In this document: in pieces, positions 1 through 7,116 of the stretch
How positions within the stretch are numbered: the stretch's first letter is position 1
How the letters are laid out: each line of letters opens with the position of its first letter
IMG/VR virus record: IMGVR_UViG_3300030105_003438
Location: 1-59,539 of that record
Reading direction: 5' to 3' (one strand)
DNA length: 59,539 bases
Source of the DNA: a virus
Translations under genes and position numbers: made by a program
The notes under the pieces: generated by a model
The model's database searches: none
Told to the model about the DNA's origin: nothing
What the model saw: only the letters and a program-made list of their open reading frames with translations

Positions 1-32
1 TTGGCTACCTGAATAAGGGTTCGTATATTTAC
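1..32 (+). promoter_or_regulatory. Bacteroidota-type promoter for the 57-191 gene
   Basis: TTGG at 1-4 is followed by exactly 19 bases and TATATTTAC at 24-32. This arrangement recurs across the window and matches the known Bacteroidota -33/-7 layout. The leader then reads GGTATAATAA and ends in AAAGGTTATG at the start codon. The window edge cuts any upstream hairpin. Confidence 0.75.
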
Positions 33-56
33 GGTATAATAATAAAAATAAAGGTT

Positions 57-191
57 ATGATCAAAGAATTTTACGATTTAGTCAAGGAAAATCCAATAGG
101 AGCATTAGCTAACTTTATAACAACTTTAACCATATTTGGTTTTGGTTATGTTATGATTGTTCTAGCAGCAATACTAGAAGGAAATGTTTAA
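57..191 (+). CDS. small membrane protein, 44 aa
   Basis: The ATG at 57 sits in the conserved AAAGGTTATG leader of the upstream promoter. About 14 residues of polar N-terminus are followed by a hydrophobic stretch (about residues 15-41) that should form one membrane helix. The stop overlaps the next start by 8 bases. No family was recognised. It is the first gene of the operon leading into the 7-deazaguanine genes. Confidence 0.65.
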   Translation: MIKEFYDLVKENPIGALANFITTLTIFGFGYVMIVLAAILEGNV

Positions 192-684
192 TATACCTCA
201 TAAAAAATCTACCATTGAAAGACGCCTAAAAAACTATCAACCATTAAACTATAATAGATTTATGTGGTGGCGTTGGTACGAAGCAAAAAATAAACCATTA
301 CCTTATAAGTCTAGCTTTAGAGATAAAATATTTAATGGTGATTTTGATGGATCTTGTTTTGGGTGGCAAGCGTATTTATGTGAATATATGTTAAATGAAT
401 TAGAAGTAGAGTGTGACTATGATATAGCAAAATTTAACGAAAAAGGAGCAATGCTCAAAGCTCGTCGTAAAAGATTGTGGGAAGATTATGAAAAAGATGA
501 AATATCTAGATTAGAATCATTATATGCTCATTTTGTTAAACATTTTGACATTACAAAAGAACAAACTGTAGAAGAATGTTTAAAATGCAGTGGAGAACTG
601 ATAGATCTTTATTATATTATCGAAGATAAATACAGTAAACAAATTAAAGTCTCTCGTAGAGGACGACCAAAAAAATATGCCTAA
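184..684 (+). CDS. unknown protein with C-terminal AT-hook-like tail
   Basis: A 166-residue protein of no recognised family. It is rich in Trp and Tyr near residues 27-33 (MWWRWYE) and strongly charged. Its last residues contain RGRPKK (159-164), resembling an AT-hook that binds the minor groove of AT-rich DNA. It overlaps its neighbours on both sides by 8 bases, so it is translated with the small membrane protein and the transglycosylase-like gene. A DNA-binding partner of the modification pathway is possible, but this is only inferred from position. Confidence 0.75.
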   Translation: MFNIPHKKSTIERRLKNYQPLNYNRFMWWRWYEAKNKPLPYKSSFRDKIFNGDFDGSCFGWQAYLCEYMLNELEVECDYDIAKFNEKGAMLKARRKRLWEDYEKDEISRLESLYAHFVKHFDITKEQTVEECLKCSGELIDLYYIIEDKYSKQIKVSRRGRPKKYA

Positions 685-1486
685 AATATCACACGAAGTA
701 CCAAGATGTCTTTTATCAGCATCCTCTGAGTTCAATGATTATGATTATTGTTTACCTCATTTATTAGATATAGATGAAGAATATAAACAATATTTTATAG
801 ATGCTAGAGATAAAGGTAGATATGTTATTATGGATAATTCGCTTCACGAATTAGGAAAAGCATATAATAGTGAAAGATTACTACATTGGATTACAGAATT
901 AGAACCAGATGAATTTATAGTACCAGATGTTTGGATGAGTTGTGGTAGTACAGCAGCCCAAGCTAAATACTGGAGACAATTTAAATACCCTAAAAAAACT
1001 AAAATTACTGCTGTAATTCAAGGGGAAAATAAAAATCAAGCATATTTATGTGCTAATCTACTAGTGGGATTAGGTTATGAAAAATTATGTGTATCTTATG
1101 GTGCTACTTGGTATAATGATTTTTTCCCACATACTAATACTGATATGGGGAAGGCATTAGGTAGAGTACGGTTTGTACAGGGATTATTAAACTTAAGTGA
1201 ATTAAAAGATACTAAATTTCATTTACTAGGTTGTTCGATACCCCAAGAATTTGGTTGGTATGATAATGACCCTAGAATAGAATCAATTGATACTTCAAAC
1301 CCAGTAATGGCGGCATTAGAAGGAATTTGGTATAAGGATAATGGTTTAAATAATAAACCAAAAGCAAACATGAATGATTTTTATAAAATTGATTATGAAA
1401 AAGTTGATTACTTGAATGTTGTTCATAATACAAATAAATTTAGAGAAATTAATAATTATAAACCAATAGACATTTACAAGCGTTAG
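677..1486 (+). CDS. dpdA: DpdA-like DNA guanine transglycosylase (TGT superfamily)
   Basis: Predicted to exchange guanine in DNA for a 7-deazaguanine base. The 269-residue protein has the order of elements expected of the tRNA-guanine transglycosylase fold: MDNSLHELG (52-60), VPDVW (82-86), AVIQGE (112-117, compare IVQGG in TGT), LLGCSIPQE (183-191, compare GGLSVGE) and SIDTSNPV (203-210), whose Asp205 is the likely nucleophile. It is shorter than tRNA enzymes (about 370 residues) and lacks their zinc-binding C-terminus, as known for phage DpdA proteins. The preQ0 synthesis genes follow directly, supporting a DNA rather than tRNA target. A tRNA-directed role cannot be excluded by reading. Confidence 0.75.
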   Translation: MPKISHEVPRCLLSASSEFNDYDYCLPHLLDIDEEYKQYFIDARDKGRYVIMDNSLHELGKAYNSERLLHWITELEPDEFIVPDVWMSCGSTAAQAKYWRQFKYPKKTKITAVIQGENKNQAYLCANLLVGLGYEKLCVSYGATWYNDFFPHTNTDMGKALGRVRFVQGLLNLSELKDTKFHLLGCSIPQEFGWYDNDPRIESIDTSNPVMAALEGIWYKDNGLNNKPKANMNDFYKIDYEKVDYLNVVHNTNKFREINNYKPIDIYKR

Positions 1487-1527
1487 CCTATACGCAAAAT
1501 ACCTGGCAAAAATTAATAAAATAAATT

Positions 1528-2355
1528 ATGGCAAAATTATCTATGGCAAAAAAACATTGTGTAGTTTCATTAAGTGGAGGAATGGATTCTTCAACACTAT
1601 TACTAAGGGCATTAACTGAGTATGATACAGTAACAGGTATTTCTTTTGATTACGGTCAAAAACATCGAGTAGAATTAGAAAGAGCTCAACAGTTAGTAGA
1701 TTACCTAGCAGATAAAGGACATAAAGTTAATTATCGACAAATCAAATTAGATGGGTTAGCTGATTTATTAGATTCTGCATTAGTTGATGGTGGAGATGAT
1801 GTACCAGAAGGACATTATGAAAACGATAACATGAAAGAAACTGTTGTGCCTAACAGAAATAAAATATTTGCTTCTATTACTCAAGCAGTAGCATTATCAA
1901 TAGCAAATAGAACAGAAGAAAATTGTGATATTGCTTTAGGAATACATGCTGGAGATCATGCTGTTTATCCTGATTGTAGACAAGAATTTAGAGATGCAGA
2001 TGATAAAGCCTTTAGAGAAGGTAATTGGGAGCATGAAAGAGTGGGTTATTTTACTCCATATTTATTAACAGACAAATTAGGTATATTAAAAGATGGACTT
2101 ACATTATGTGAAAGATTATTTATTGGATTCGATGAAGTTTATTCTAGAACTAACACTTCTTATAAACCTTTTCCTAGTGGGAATAGTGATTATAAATCTG
2201 CTTCGTCTGTTGAACGAATTGAAGCATTTATTACTTTGGGTAGGAAAGATCCCGTTCAATATGAAGACGAAAGTGGACCAGTGGATTATGAAGTAGCTAG
2301 ATCTCATGTTGAGGGTGTATTAACAGATCACGTAGCAATTAAATCTTTAGACTAA
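1528..2355 (+). CDS. queC: QueC, 7-cyano-7-deazaguanine (preQ0) synthase
   Basis: QueC converts 7-carboxy-7-deazaguanine, through an amide, to preQ0 using ATP and ammonia. The ATP pyrophosphatase loop SGGMDSS is at 16-22, and VVPNRN (106-111) and YPDCRQEF (147-154) are family hallmarks. The C-terminal region that normally carries four zinc-binding Cys reads TSYKPFPSGN then SDYKSASS (210-227): each Cys is gone, mostly replaced by Ser, although the flanking R-x-EAF and DPVQYE remain. The start at 1528 is chosen; an ATG at 1543 is possible. It is the first gene after dpdA, 41 bases downstream. Confidence 0.9.
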   Translation: MAKLSMAKKHCVVSLSGGMDSSTLLLRALTEYDTVTGISFDYGQKHRVELERAQQLVDYLADKGHKVNYRQIKLDGLADLLDSALVDGGDDVPEGHYENDNMKETVVPNRNKIFASITQAVALSIANRTEENCDIALGIHAGDHAVYPDCRQEFRDADDKAFREGNWEHERVGYFTPYLLTDKLGILKDGLTLCERLFIGFDEVYSRTNTSYKPFPSGNSDYKSASSVERIEAFITLGRKDPVQYEDESGPVDYEVARSHVEGVLTDHVAIKSLD

Positions 2356-2359
2356 TATT

Positions 2360-2734
2360 ATGAAAAAACTAATTATATTATTAACTTTATTGTTAACATT
2401 TAATTCTTATTCTCAAACAAAAAGAATTGGAAACCCAGGAGGGGATGATATTTATGGTACTTGGCAGAGTTATGATGGAAATCAAATTTTGCAGATGAAA
2501 TACCTAGATGGTAAAGCCCCTAATGAATTTGTTAGATATGATGGATTAGGGAATTATGTTAGTGGTAATTTCTATTTAGAGGAAAAATACATCTATGTTC
2601 AGAAAATTGATGAAAAATATAGATTACTATTTTACCTTAAGGGGTTACAATTAATTGTAAGTAAACCTGATAGTGAAGGAGGACCAGGAAAAGCTTGGAT
2701 ATTTACTAAAGTAAGCAATTACGTTAGTTTTTAA
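2360..2734 (+). CDS. secreted protein of unknown function
   Basis: A 124-residue protein with a clear signal peptide: MKK, a run of Leu/Ile to about residue 15, and a likely cleavage near NSYS-Q, a form common in Bacteroidota. The mature part is rich in Gly and aromatic residues (DIYGTWQSYDGN), suggesting a small beta-sandwich or lipocalin-like fold, but no family is certain. It lies 4 bases after queC. Confidence 0.7.
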   Translation: MKKLIILLTLLLTFNSYSQTKRIGNPGGDDIYGTWQSYDGNQILQMKYLDGKAPNEFVRYDGLGNYVSGNFYLEEKYIYVQKIDEKYRLLFYLKGLQLIVSKPDSEGGPGKAWIFTKVSNYVSF

Positions 2735-2742
2735 CAATTAAA

Positions 2743-2815
2743 TGTCCTGTGGTGTAATTGGTAACACGTCTGCTTTTGGTGCAGAAGAGTCTAGGTTCGA
2801 GACCTAGCGGGACAA
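2743..2815 (+). tRNA. tRNA-Gln(TTG)
   Basis: A 73-base cloverleaf. The acceptor arm TGTCCTG pairs with CGGGACA (one T-G pair). The anticodon stem TCTGC/GCAGA encloses loop TTTTGGT, giving anticodon TTG (Gln, CAA/CAG). The T arm is CTAGG-TTCGAGA-CCTAG. Discriminator base A; no CCA is encoded. It is the only tRNA gene found in the window. Confidence 0.92.
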
Positions 2816-2829
2816 CTAAATATTTATAC

Positions 2830-2994
2830 ATGAAAAAACAACAATTACCAGATGCTAAAAAACATCAACAAATTAGTTTCGTTAAATCAGCAATCCGCCT
2901 ATTAGGTTATGGAGCCTTATGGTTTAGCTTGGATATCGCAGTTATTTTACTTATATTGAGCGAAGTAGTAGGTATAGGAGAAGAATTAGTATAA
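2830..2994 (+). CDS. small membrane protein, 54 aa
   Basis: It starts at the ATG 14 bases after the tRNA; a longer reading from 2758 would run through the tRNA and is rejected. A basic N-terminus (KKQQLPDAKKH) precedes a hydrophobic segment of about residues 22-48, probably one long or two short membrane helices. No family was recognised. Confidence 0.65.
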   Translation: MKKQQLPDAKKHQQISFVKSAIRLLGYGALWFSLDIAVILLILSEVVGIGEELV

Positions 2995-3010
2995 CAATTA
3001 AAAATTAAAT

Positions 3011-3253
3011 ATGAATAAAATTTATTATTTTTCAGCAAATTGGTGTGGACCATGTAAAATGTTAGGACCCATAATGGAAAAAAGTGGTCTTCCATACCAA
3101 AAAATTAATGTTGACACTGATCAGGAACTATCAACAAAATATGGTATTAGAAATGTTCCTACCTTAGTTAAAGTAGATAGTAGTGGAAATGAACTTAGTA
3201 GAATAACAGGTGCTCTTCCATTGGAACAAATTAAATCATGGTATAATGGGTAA
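3011..3253 (+). CDS. thioredoxin-like protein
   Basis: An 80-residue minimal thioredoxin/glutaredoxin fold that should reduce disulfides. It has the active site WCGPC at 11-15 and a cis-proline motif NVPTL. It is shorter than cellular thioredoxin (about 105 residues), like other phage thioredoxins. Its stop codon overlaps the queD start (ATGGGTAA), so the two are probably translationally coupled. It may serve ribonucleotide reduction or a pathway enzyme; the partner is unknown. Confidence 0.88.
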   Translation: MNKIYYFSANWCGPCKMLGPIMEKSGLPYQKINVDTDQELSTKYGIRNVPTLVKVDSSGNELSRITGALPLEQIKSWYNG

Positions 3254-3710
3254 ACATCAATCAAGTAAAATTTTTGACGGTTTTAGTACAGTGTTTCGTC
3301 AATGGAAAGCAGAAGATACACATTGTAAATTTATACATGGTTATGGAATTTCTTTTAAAGTGTATTTTGAGGGGGAATTAGATCATAGAAATTGGGTTTG
3401 GGATTTTGGAGGAATGAAAAGGGCTAAAACCAAAATAGATGATATGTCTCCAAAAGCATGGATGGATTATATGTTTGATCATACTATAATAGTAGCAGAA
3501 GATGATCCCTTTTTAGCGGCATTTAAACAAATGGGAGATGCAAATGTAGCTCAAGTAAGAATACTACCCGCAACTGGCGCTGAAAAATTTGCTGAATATA
3601 TTTATAATAAGTTGAATGAATTTGTTACAACTGAAACTGAAGGCAGAGTTAAAGTTACAAAAGTTAAATTCATGGAACATGGTAAAAACGCAGCATATTA
3701 CTGCGAGTAG
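3246..3710 (+). CDS. queD: QueD-like 6-carboxy-tetrahydropterin synthase
   Basis: QueD turns dihydroneopterin triphosphate into 6-carboxy-5,6,7,8-tetrahydropterin. The chosen ATG at 3246 gives 154 residues. Catalytic Cys27 (HCKFIHG), Asp78-His79 (FDHT) and Glu113 (ATGAEKFAEYI) are kept. Of the three zinc His of the family, the first position is replaced (FSTVF rather than AAH) and the last of the HGH motif is Tyr33 (HGY); His26 and His31 remain. This is a divergent subfamily rather than a decayed gene, as the reading frame and remaining motifs are intact. It overlaps the thioredoxin upstream. Confidence 0.83.
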   Translation: MGKHQSSKIFDGFSTVFRQWKAEDTHCKFIHGYGISFKVYFEGELDHRNWVWDFGGMKRAKTKIDDMSPKAWMDYMFDHTIIVAEDDPFLAAFKQMGDANVAQVRILPATGAEKFAEYIYNKLNEFVTTETEGRVKVTKVKFMEHGKNAAYYCE

Positions 3711-3753
3711 TTATATAATAGTGAATGAAAAACCACTCAAAAAAATTAACAAT

Positions 3754-4539
3754 ATGCACAAACAATTAAAAAGGGTTACAGACTACGAAAAGAATCTTCC
3801 AATCGTAGAAATCTACACAGCAGTACAATCAGAAGGATCAAGAGCAGGTTACCCTACAGTAGTTATTAGAACTACAGGGTGTACTCATAGATGTTTCTTT
3901 GGAGAAGGAGGCTGGTGTGATAGTTGGTATACAAGTATCCATCCAGAAAAAGGACATTTTAATTTTAAAGACATTATTAAAGCGTATGAAGATAACCCTC
4001 ATATAAAAGAGATGATGCTTACAGGTGGTTCACCTACTATGCATCCTGCTTTAGTAAATGAATTAACACATTTTGCTCATGAAAAAGATATTTTTATTAC
4101 TATCGAAACTGAAGGAAGCCATTTTCTACCAACTGATTATCCTATTAATTTGCTTTCTATTAGTCCTAAGTTCTCCAATAGTGTACCTGTGCTTGGGGTA
4201 TCTACTCCTCAAGGAGCAATTACAGACCAAAGAATGATTGATAGACATAATAAGCTTAGGCTTAATTATGAAGCAATAAAACAATCTATTGAATACCATT
4301 CAGATTATCATATTAAACCAGTATGGGATGGTAAAGATGAAGGAGCGTTAGCTGAAATTATGGAATGTATTTCTATATTAGAGGTTAAACCTGAAAAAGT
4401 ATGGTTTATGCCCGCAGGTGATTCAAGAGAATCATTATTTAAATCATACCCAGTAGTATTCGATTGGGTAAGAGATAATGGGTATAGAATGACATGGAGA
4501 CCTCATATCATTGCATTTGAAGATCAGAGAGAAGTTTAA
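3754..4539 (+). CDS. queE: QueE, 7-carboxy-7-deazaguanine synthase (radical SAM)
   Basis: QueE makes 7-carboxy-7-deazaguanine by a radical SAM ring contraction. The cluster-binding motif is TGC-THR-C with the third Cys in GGWCDSW: Cys43, Cys47, Cys55, so spacing is C-x3-C-x7-C instead of the usual C-x3-C-x2-C. Downstream are LTGGSP, ETEG and ISPKF motifs typical of QueE. The ATG at 3754 (261 residues) follows an A-rich leader; a GTG at 3721 in frame is an alternative. The stop overlaps the next gene. Confidence 0.9.
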   Translation: MHKQLKRVTDYEKNLPIVEIYTAVQSEGSRAGYPTVVIRTTGCTHRCFFGEGGWCDSWYTSIHPEKGHFNFKDIIKAYEDNPHIKEMMLTGGSPTMHPALVNELTHFAHEKDIFITIETEGSHFLPTDYPINLLSISPKFSNSVPVLGVSTPQGAITDQRMIDRHNKLRLNYEAIKQSIEYHSDYHIKPVWDGKDEGALAEIMECISILEVKPEKVWFMPAGDSRESLFKSYPVVFDWVRDNGYRMTWRPHIIAFEDQREV

Positions 4540-4655
4540 TGAGAGAAAAAGGAAAAAAATTAACAGATACAGCTTGGACTTGCTCATGTGGGTCTTTAAA
4601 CGCAGGGTATAGAAAAACTTGTGGAAGTTGTAAAAAAACAAAACATGGAATTTAA
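4539..4655 (+). CDS. 38-aa zinc finger resembling RanBP2 type
   Basis: The ATG overlaps the queE stop (TAATG). The whole protein is little more than one zinc finger: W-T-C-S-C-GSLN-AGYRKT-C-GS-C, close to the RanBP2 pattern W-x-C-x(2-4)-C-x3-N-x6-C-x2-C. Such fingers bind single-stranded RNA or ubiquitin in eukaryotes and occur in some bacterial proteins. Its location at the end of the queuosine-type genes gives no firm role. It overlaps the next start by 11 bases. Confidence 0.65.
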   Translation: MREKGKKLTDTAWTCSCGSLNAGYRKTCGSCKKTKHGI

Positions 4656-5265
4656 AGATACAATAGGAATTTTCCCAAACGCATTTACAGAAAGTGAGTG
4701 CAACTCCCTAATTAGTAAGTTTGATTATGAAAATGATCTAAATAATACTATAATAGGAACAAGTGGGGCAGGTATAGACACCAAGATTAAAAAAACTAAA
4801 GATTACGAAATCTTACACAGCCCAGGTACAGGCAATGCTAGTTTATCTAGTATGGTAATGAATGGTTTTAATAAAACTTTATCTGATGGTTACTTAGAAA
4901 AATACCCCCATCGTGATATATTTGACCATCATTTTTTAGTAAATGGTAAATGTTCCTATCCTCTTTTACAAATTCAAAAGTACGACAAAAATGAAGGACA
5001 TTATAATGCTTGGCACGTAGAAAAAGAAGATGTAAATACTTCAAGAAGATTATTTGTTTTTATCCTTTATTTAAATACTGTTAAAAAAGGTGGTGAAACT
5101 GGGTTTTTATTTAAAGAAAAGGGAGCAGACGATTTTTTTAAAGTTAAACCTGAAATTGGTAAGTTAATTATTCATCCTGCTAGTTGGCCTTATATACATA
5201 AAGGATATATGCCTGAATCTAGTGATAAATATATTTTAACTACTTGGTTAGAATTTACAAGCTAA
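4645..5265 (+). CDS. 2-oxoglutarate/Fe(II) oxygenase, prolyl 4-hydroxylase type
   Basis: A 206-residue oxygenase, probably a hydroxylase of a protein or small molecule. The core runs from WHVEKED, which supplies an H-x-E facial pair instead of the usual H-x-D, through LYLNT and GGETGF to HPASWPYIHKG, which supplies the distal His; the closing strand is LTTWLEF. The ATG at 4645 is preferred over a GTG at 4621. It is the first of seven probable oxygenases in the window. Confidence 0.8.
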   Translation: MEFKDTIGIFPNAFTESECNSLISKFDYENDLNNTIIGTSGAGIDTKIKKTKDYEILHSPGTGNASLSSMVMNGFNKTLSDGYLEKYPHRDIFDHHFLVNGKCSYPLLQIQKYDKNEGHYNAWHVEKEDVNTSRRLFVFILYLNTVKKGGETGFLFKEKGADDFFKVKPEIGKLIIHPASWPYIHKGYMPESSDKYILTTWLEFTS

Positions 5266-5268
5266 CAT

Positions 5269-5300
5269 TTGGAAAAGCCAGAAGCCCTTCGTATATTGGA
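5269..5300 (+). promoter_or_regulatory. promoter for folE
   Basis: TTGG (5269-5272), 19 bases, TATATTGGA (5292-5300), with the TTCG that usually precedes the -7 box. Start of transcription would be near 5307, giving folE a leader of roughly 85 bases. Confidence 0.55.
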
Positions 5301-5406
5301 CGATATAGAGGAAAATGTAAACACATGCTGTGCTATTACAATGGACCCAGATGATGTGTTATTATTAATAGATAAATTAAAAAGTTATATAAATGAACAA
5401 ACGTAG
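5269..5406 (+). CDS. possible 45-aa protein with TTG start
   Basis: An open frame from a TTG at 5269 encodes a plausible small acidic helical protein (LRILDDIEENV, LLLIDKLKSYI), overlapping the folE start by 14 bases. No ATG lies near its start, and the TTG is also the first part of a strong promoter match. It may be a real gene, a shorter peptide from the ATG at 5341, or simply the folE leader. Confidence 0.35.
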   Translation: MEKPEALRILDDIEENVNTCCAITMDPDDVLLLIDKLKSYINEQT

Positions 5407-6085
5407 AAAAATTCACGAGGAATTAGAAGTAGTACAAGAAGGTTTTGCAAATGGTGTCGCCAAAGGTTTTCCATTATCCGATCAAGATAAACAATACATG
5501 ATAGAAGATGCAACTGAAGCTTTTGGTAAGTTTTTAGATGCATTAAAATGTGATTGGAAAAATGATCCAAATTCAAACGAAACACCAAGACGTGTAGCTA
5601 AAGCTTATGTGAACGATTTATGGGCTGGTAGATACACAGCAATGTCTCCAATTACATCATTTCCATCAGATGGTTATGATGGCATTGTTATAGAACGTAA
5701 TATACCGTTAAATTCAATGTGTTCTCATCATCATCAAACAATTGGGGGAGTTGTTCATATAGGATATATAGCAGGAGCAGATGGTCAAGTTATTGGTTTA
5801 TCTAAACTAAATAGAATAGTAGAATTATTTGGTAGAAGAGGAGCAATACAAGAACAGTTAACATCAGCAATACATAATGCTGTAAATAAAATTACAGATG
5901 GTAATTTAGGTGTTATTATTACTATAGTAGGAACACACAATTGTGTTTCTTGTAGAGGAGTAAAACATAAAGGAGCTGCAATGGTTACAACTAAAGCAAA
6001 TGGTGTATTTAAACAAAACGATAATTTAGCTCGTAAAGAGTTTTTTGATTCATTAAAAATAAACAATGGGGGACACAACATCTAA
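5393..6085 (+). CDS. folE: GTP cyclohydrolase I
   Basis: FolE converts GTP to 7,8-dihydroneopterin triphosphate, the first step to 7-deazaguanine. The 230-residue protein has the zinc site C-S-H-H (in MCSHHHQ) and the later Cys in HNCVSCRGV, the substrate motif VIGLSKLNRIVELF and RRGAIQEQLT. CEHH is usual, so the Glu-to-Ser change is minor. Length is normal. The gene has its own promoter, and its end overlaps the phosphoribosyltransferase start by 20 bases. Confidence 0.95.
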   Translation: MNKRRKIHEELEVVQEGFANGVAKGFPLSDQDKQYMIEDATEAFGKFLDALKCDWKNDPNSNETPRRVAKAYVNDLWAGRYTAMSPITSFPSDGYDGIVIERNIPLNSMCSHHHQTIGGVVHIGYIAGADGQVIGLSKLNRIVELFGRRGAIQEQLTSAIHNAVNKITDGNLGVIITIVGTHNCVSCRGVKHKGAAMVTTKANGVFKQNDNLARKEFFDSLKINNGGHNI

Positions 6086-6458
6086 AATATATTTAAGTTG
6101 GAATGATATTAATAGTCTAGTTGATATCGTAGCTGAAAGAATAATTAGTGATTATCCTAATATAGATTCTGTACATGGGATAGCTAGAGGTGGATTAATA
6201 CCCGCCGTATTAATATCTCATAAATTAGATTTACCTTATGTACAAGCAATAGGTAGAAATACATTAGTAGTAGATGATATTTGCGACTCAGGAAAAACAT
6301 TATCTGAGGCACCTGGAGTTTATCATGCTGTTTTACATCATAAAATATTAGCTTGTTATAGACCTCATATATTTGCTACTACGGTATTAGAAAACGATTG
6401 GATAGTTTATCCATGGGAAAGAGAAGATAGTGAAACAATACAAGATTACTTAAAATAA
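6066..6458 (+). CDS. phosphoribosyltransferase (purine salvage type)
   Basis: A 130-residue type I phosphoribosyltransferase. The PRPP-binding motif LVVDDICDSGKT is at 67-78 and GIARGGLIPA at 38-47 matches the family's flexible region. Length and PWERED near the end resemble xanthine-guanine phosphoribosyltransferases, but substrate cannot be read from the sequence. It would recycle bases to nucleotides, and could supply guanine nucleotides or handle deazapurine bases next to folE. Confidence 0.85.
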   Translation: MGDTTSKIYLSWNDINSLVDIVAERIISDYPNIDSVHGIARGGLIPAVLISHKLDLPYVQAIGRNTLVVDDICDSGKTLSEAPGVYHAVLHHKILACYRPHIFATTVLENDWIVYPWEREDSETIQDYLK

Positions 6459-6463
6459 AAGTT

Positions 6464-7021
6464 ATGCAATATAAATTATTTGAAGAAGAAGAATTACCTA
6501 CATGGGTTAATGGAGTACCATTTGTAGATGAAGTAGAGACTTTTAACGCCACATTTGGCAAACCTAATAATTATGATCCAACAATCCCAGAAAAAAAAGA
6601 ATGGCAGTTTGTTTACGATTTCATACTCGAAGAACTTGAAGAATATAGAGAAGCTTGCGAACGAGGCGACATTGTGGAAGTTCTGGATGCTTTGTGCGAC
6701 ATTACTTATGTTTCCCTTGGGAACGGTACTATGTTACATGGCCTTAAGGATAAGATATGGCCAGCCTATCAAGAAGTACAAGGATCTAATATGTCTAAAG
6801 CTTGCAAGACTGAAGAAGAAGCCATACTCACCGTCAGCCAAAGAAGTAAGGAGCAAGGTGAGGAGTGTCATTTTGAGAAACTTGAGGAAGGACGGTTTAT
6901 TGTCTATAGAACAAGAGACAAAAAAGTAATGAAAAACATTAATTACTACAGACCGGATTTACATCAGTTCTTTAGTGATGAGGAATTACAAAGGTTTTAT
7001 GAGGTTGAAACAATAATATAA
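6464..7021 (+). CDS. MazG-like NTP pyrophosphohydrolase
   Basis: A 185-residue protein of the all-alpha NTP pyrophosphatase superfamily. The metal-binding helices are EELEEYREA (about residues 57-65) and EVLDALCDITYVSLG (about 72-86), the E-x-x-E and E-x-x-D pattern of MazG and phosphoribosyl-ATP pyrophosphohydrolase. The second half has no recognised domain. Phage homologues are thought to adjust nucleotide or alarmone pools. It is 5 bases from the phosphoribosyltransferase. Confidence 0.85.
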   Translation: MQYKLFEEEELPTWVNGVPFVDEVETFNATFGKPNNYDPTIPEKKEWQFVYDFILEELEEYREACERGDIVEVLDALCDITYVSLGNGTMLHGLKDKIWPAYQEVQGSNMSKACKTEEEAILTVSQRSKEQGEECHFEKLEEGRFIVYRTRDKKVMKNINYYRPDLHQFFSDEELQRFYEVETII

Positions 7022-7116
7022 TGGAAATATTTATAGGTATTGCAATGGGTATGGCTTTAATGTATGCTATAATGGATTTATTCCATGACATATTTAAACG
7101 TGAAAAAGATATTTAA
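7021..7116 (+). CDS. 31-aa membrane peptide
   Basis: The ATG overlaps the stop of the MazG-like gene, and its own stop overlaps the polymerase start (TAATG). A hydrophobic stretch of about 19 residues (IFIGIAMGMALMYAIMDLF) is followed by a charged tail (KREKD), a classic single-span membrane peptide. Unknown function. Confidence 0.55.
   Translation: MEIFIGIAMGMALMYAIMDLFHDIFKREKDI

Noticed and set aside
2758-2829. Longer reading of the small membrane protein from 2758
   Set aside because: It runs through the tRNA-Gln gene and lacks an ATG; the ATG at 2830 is more natural.
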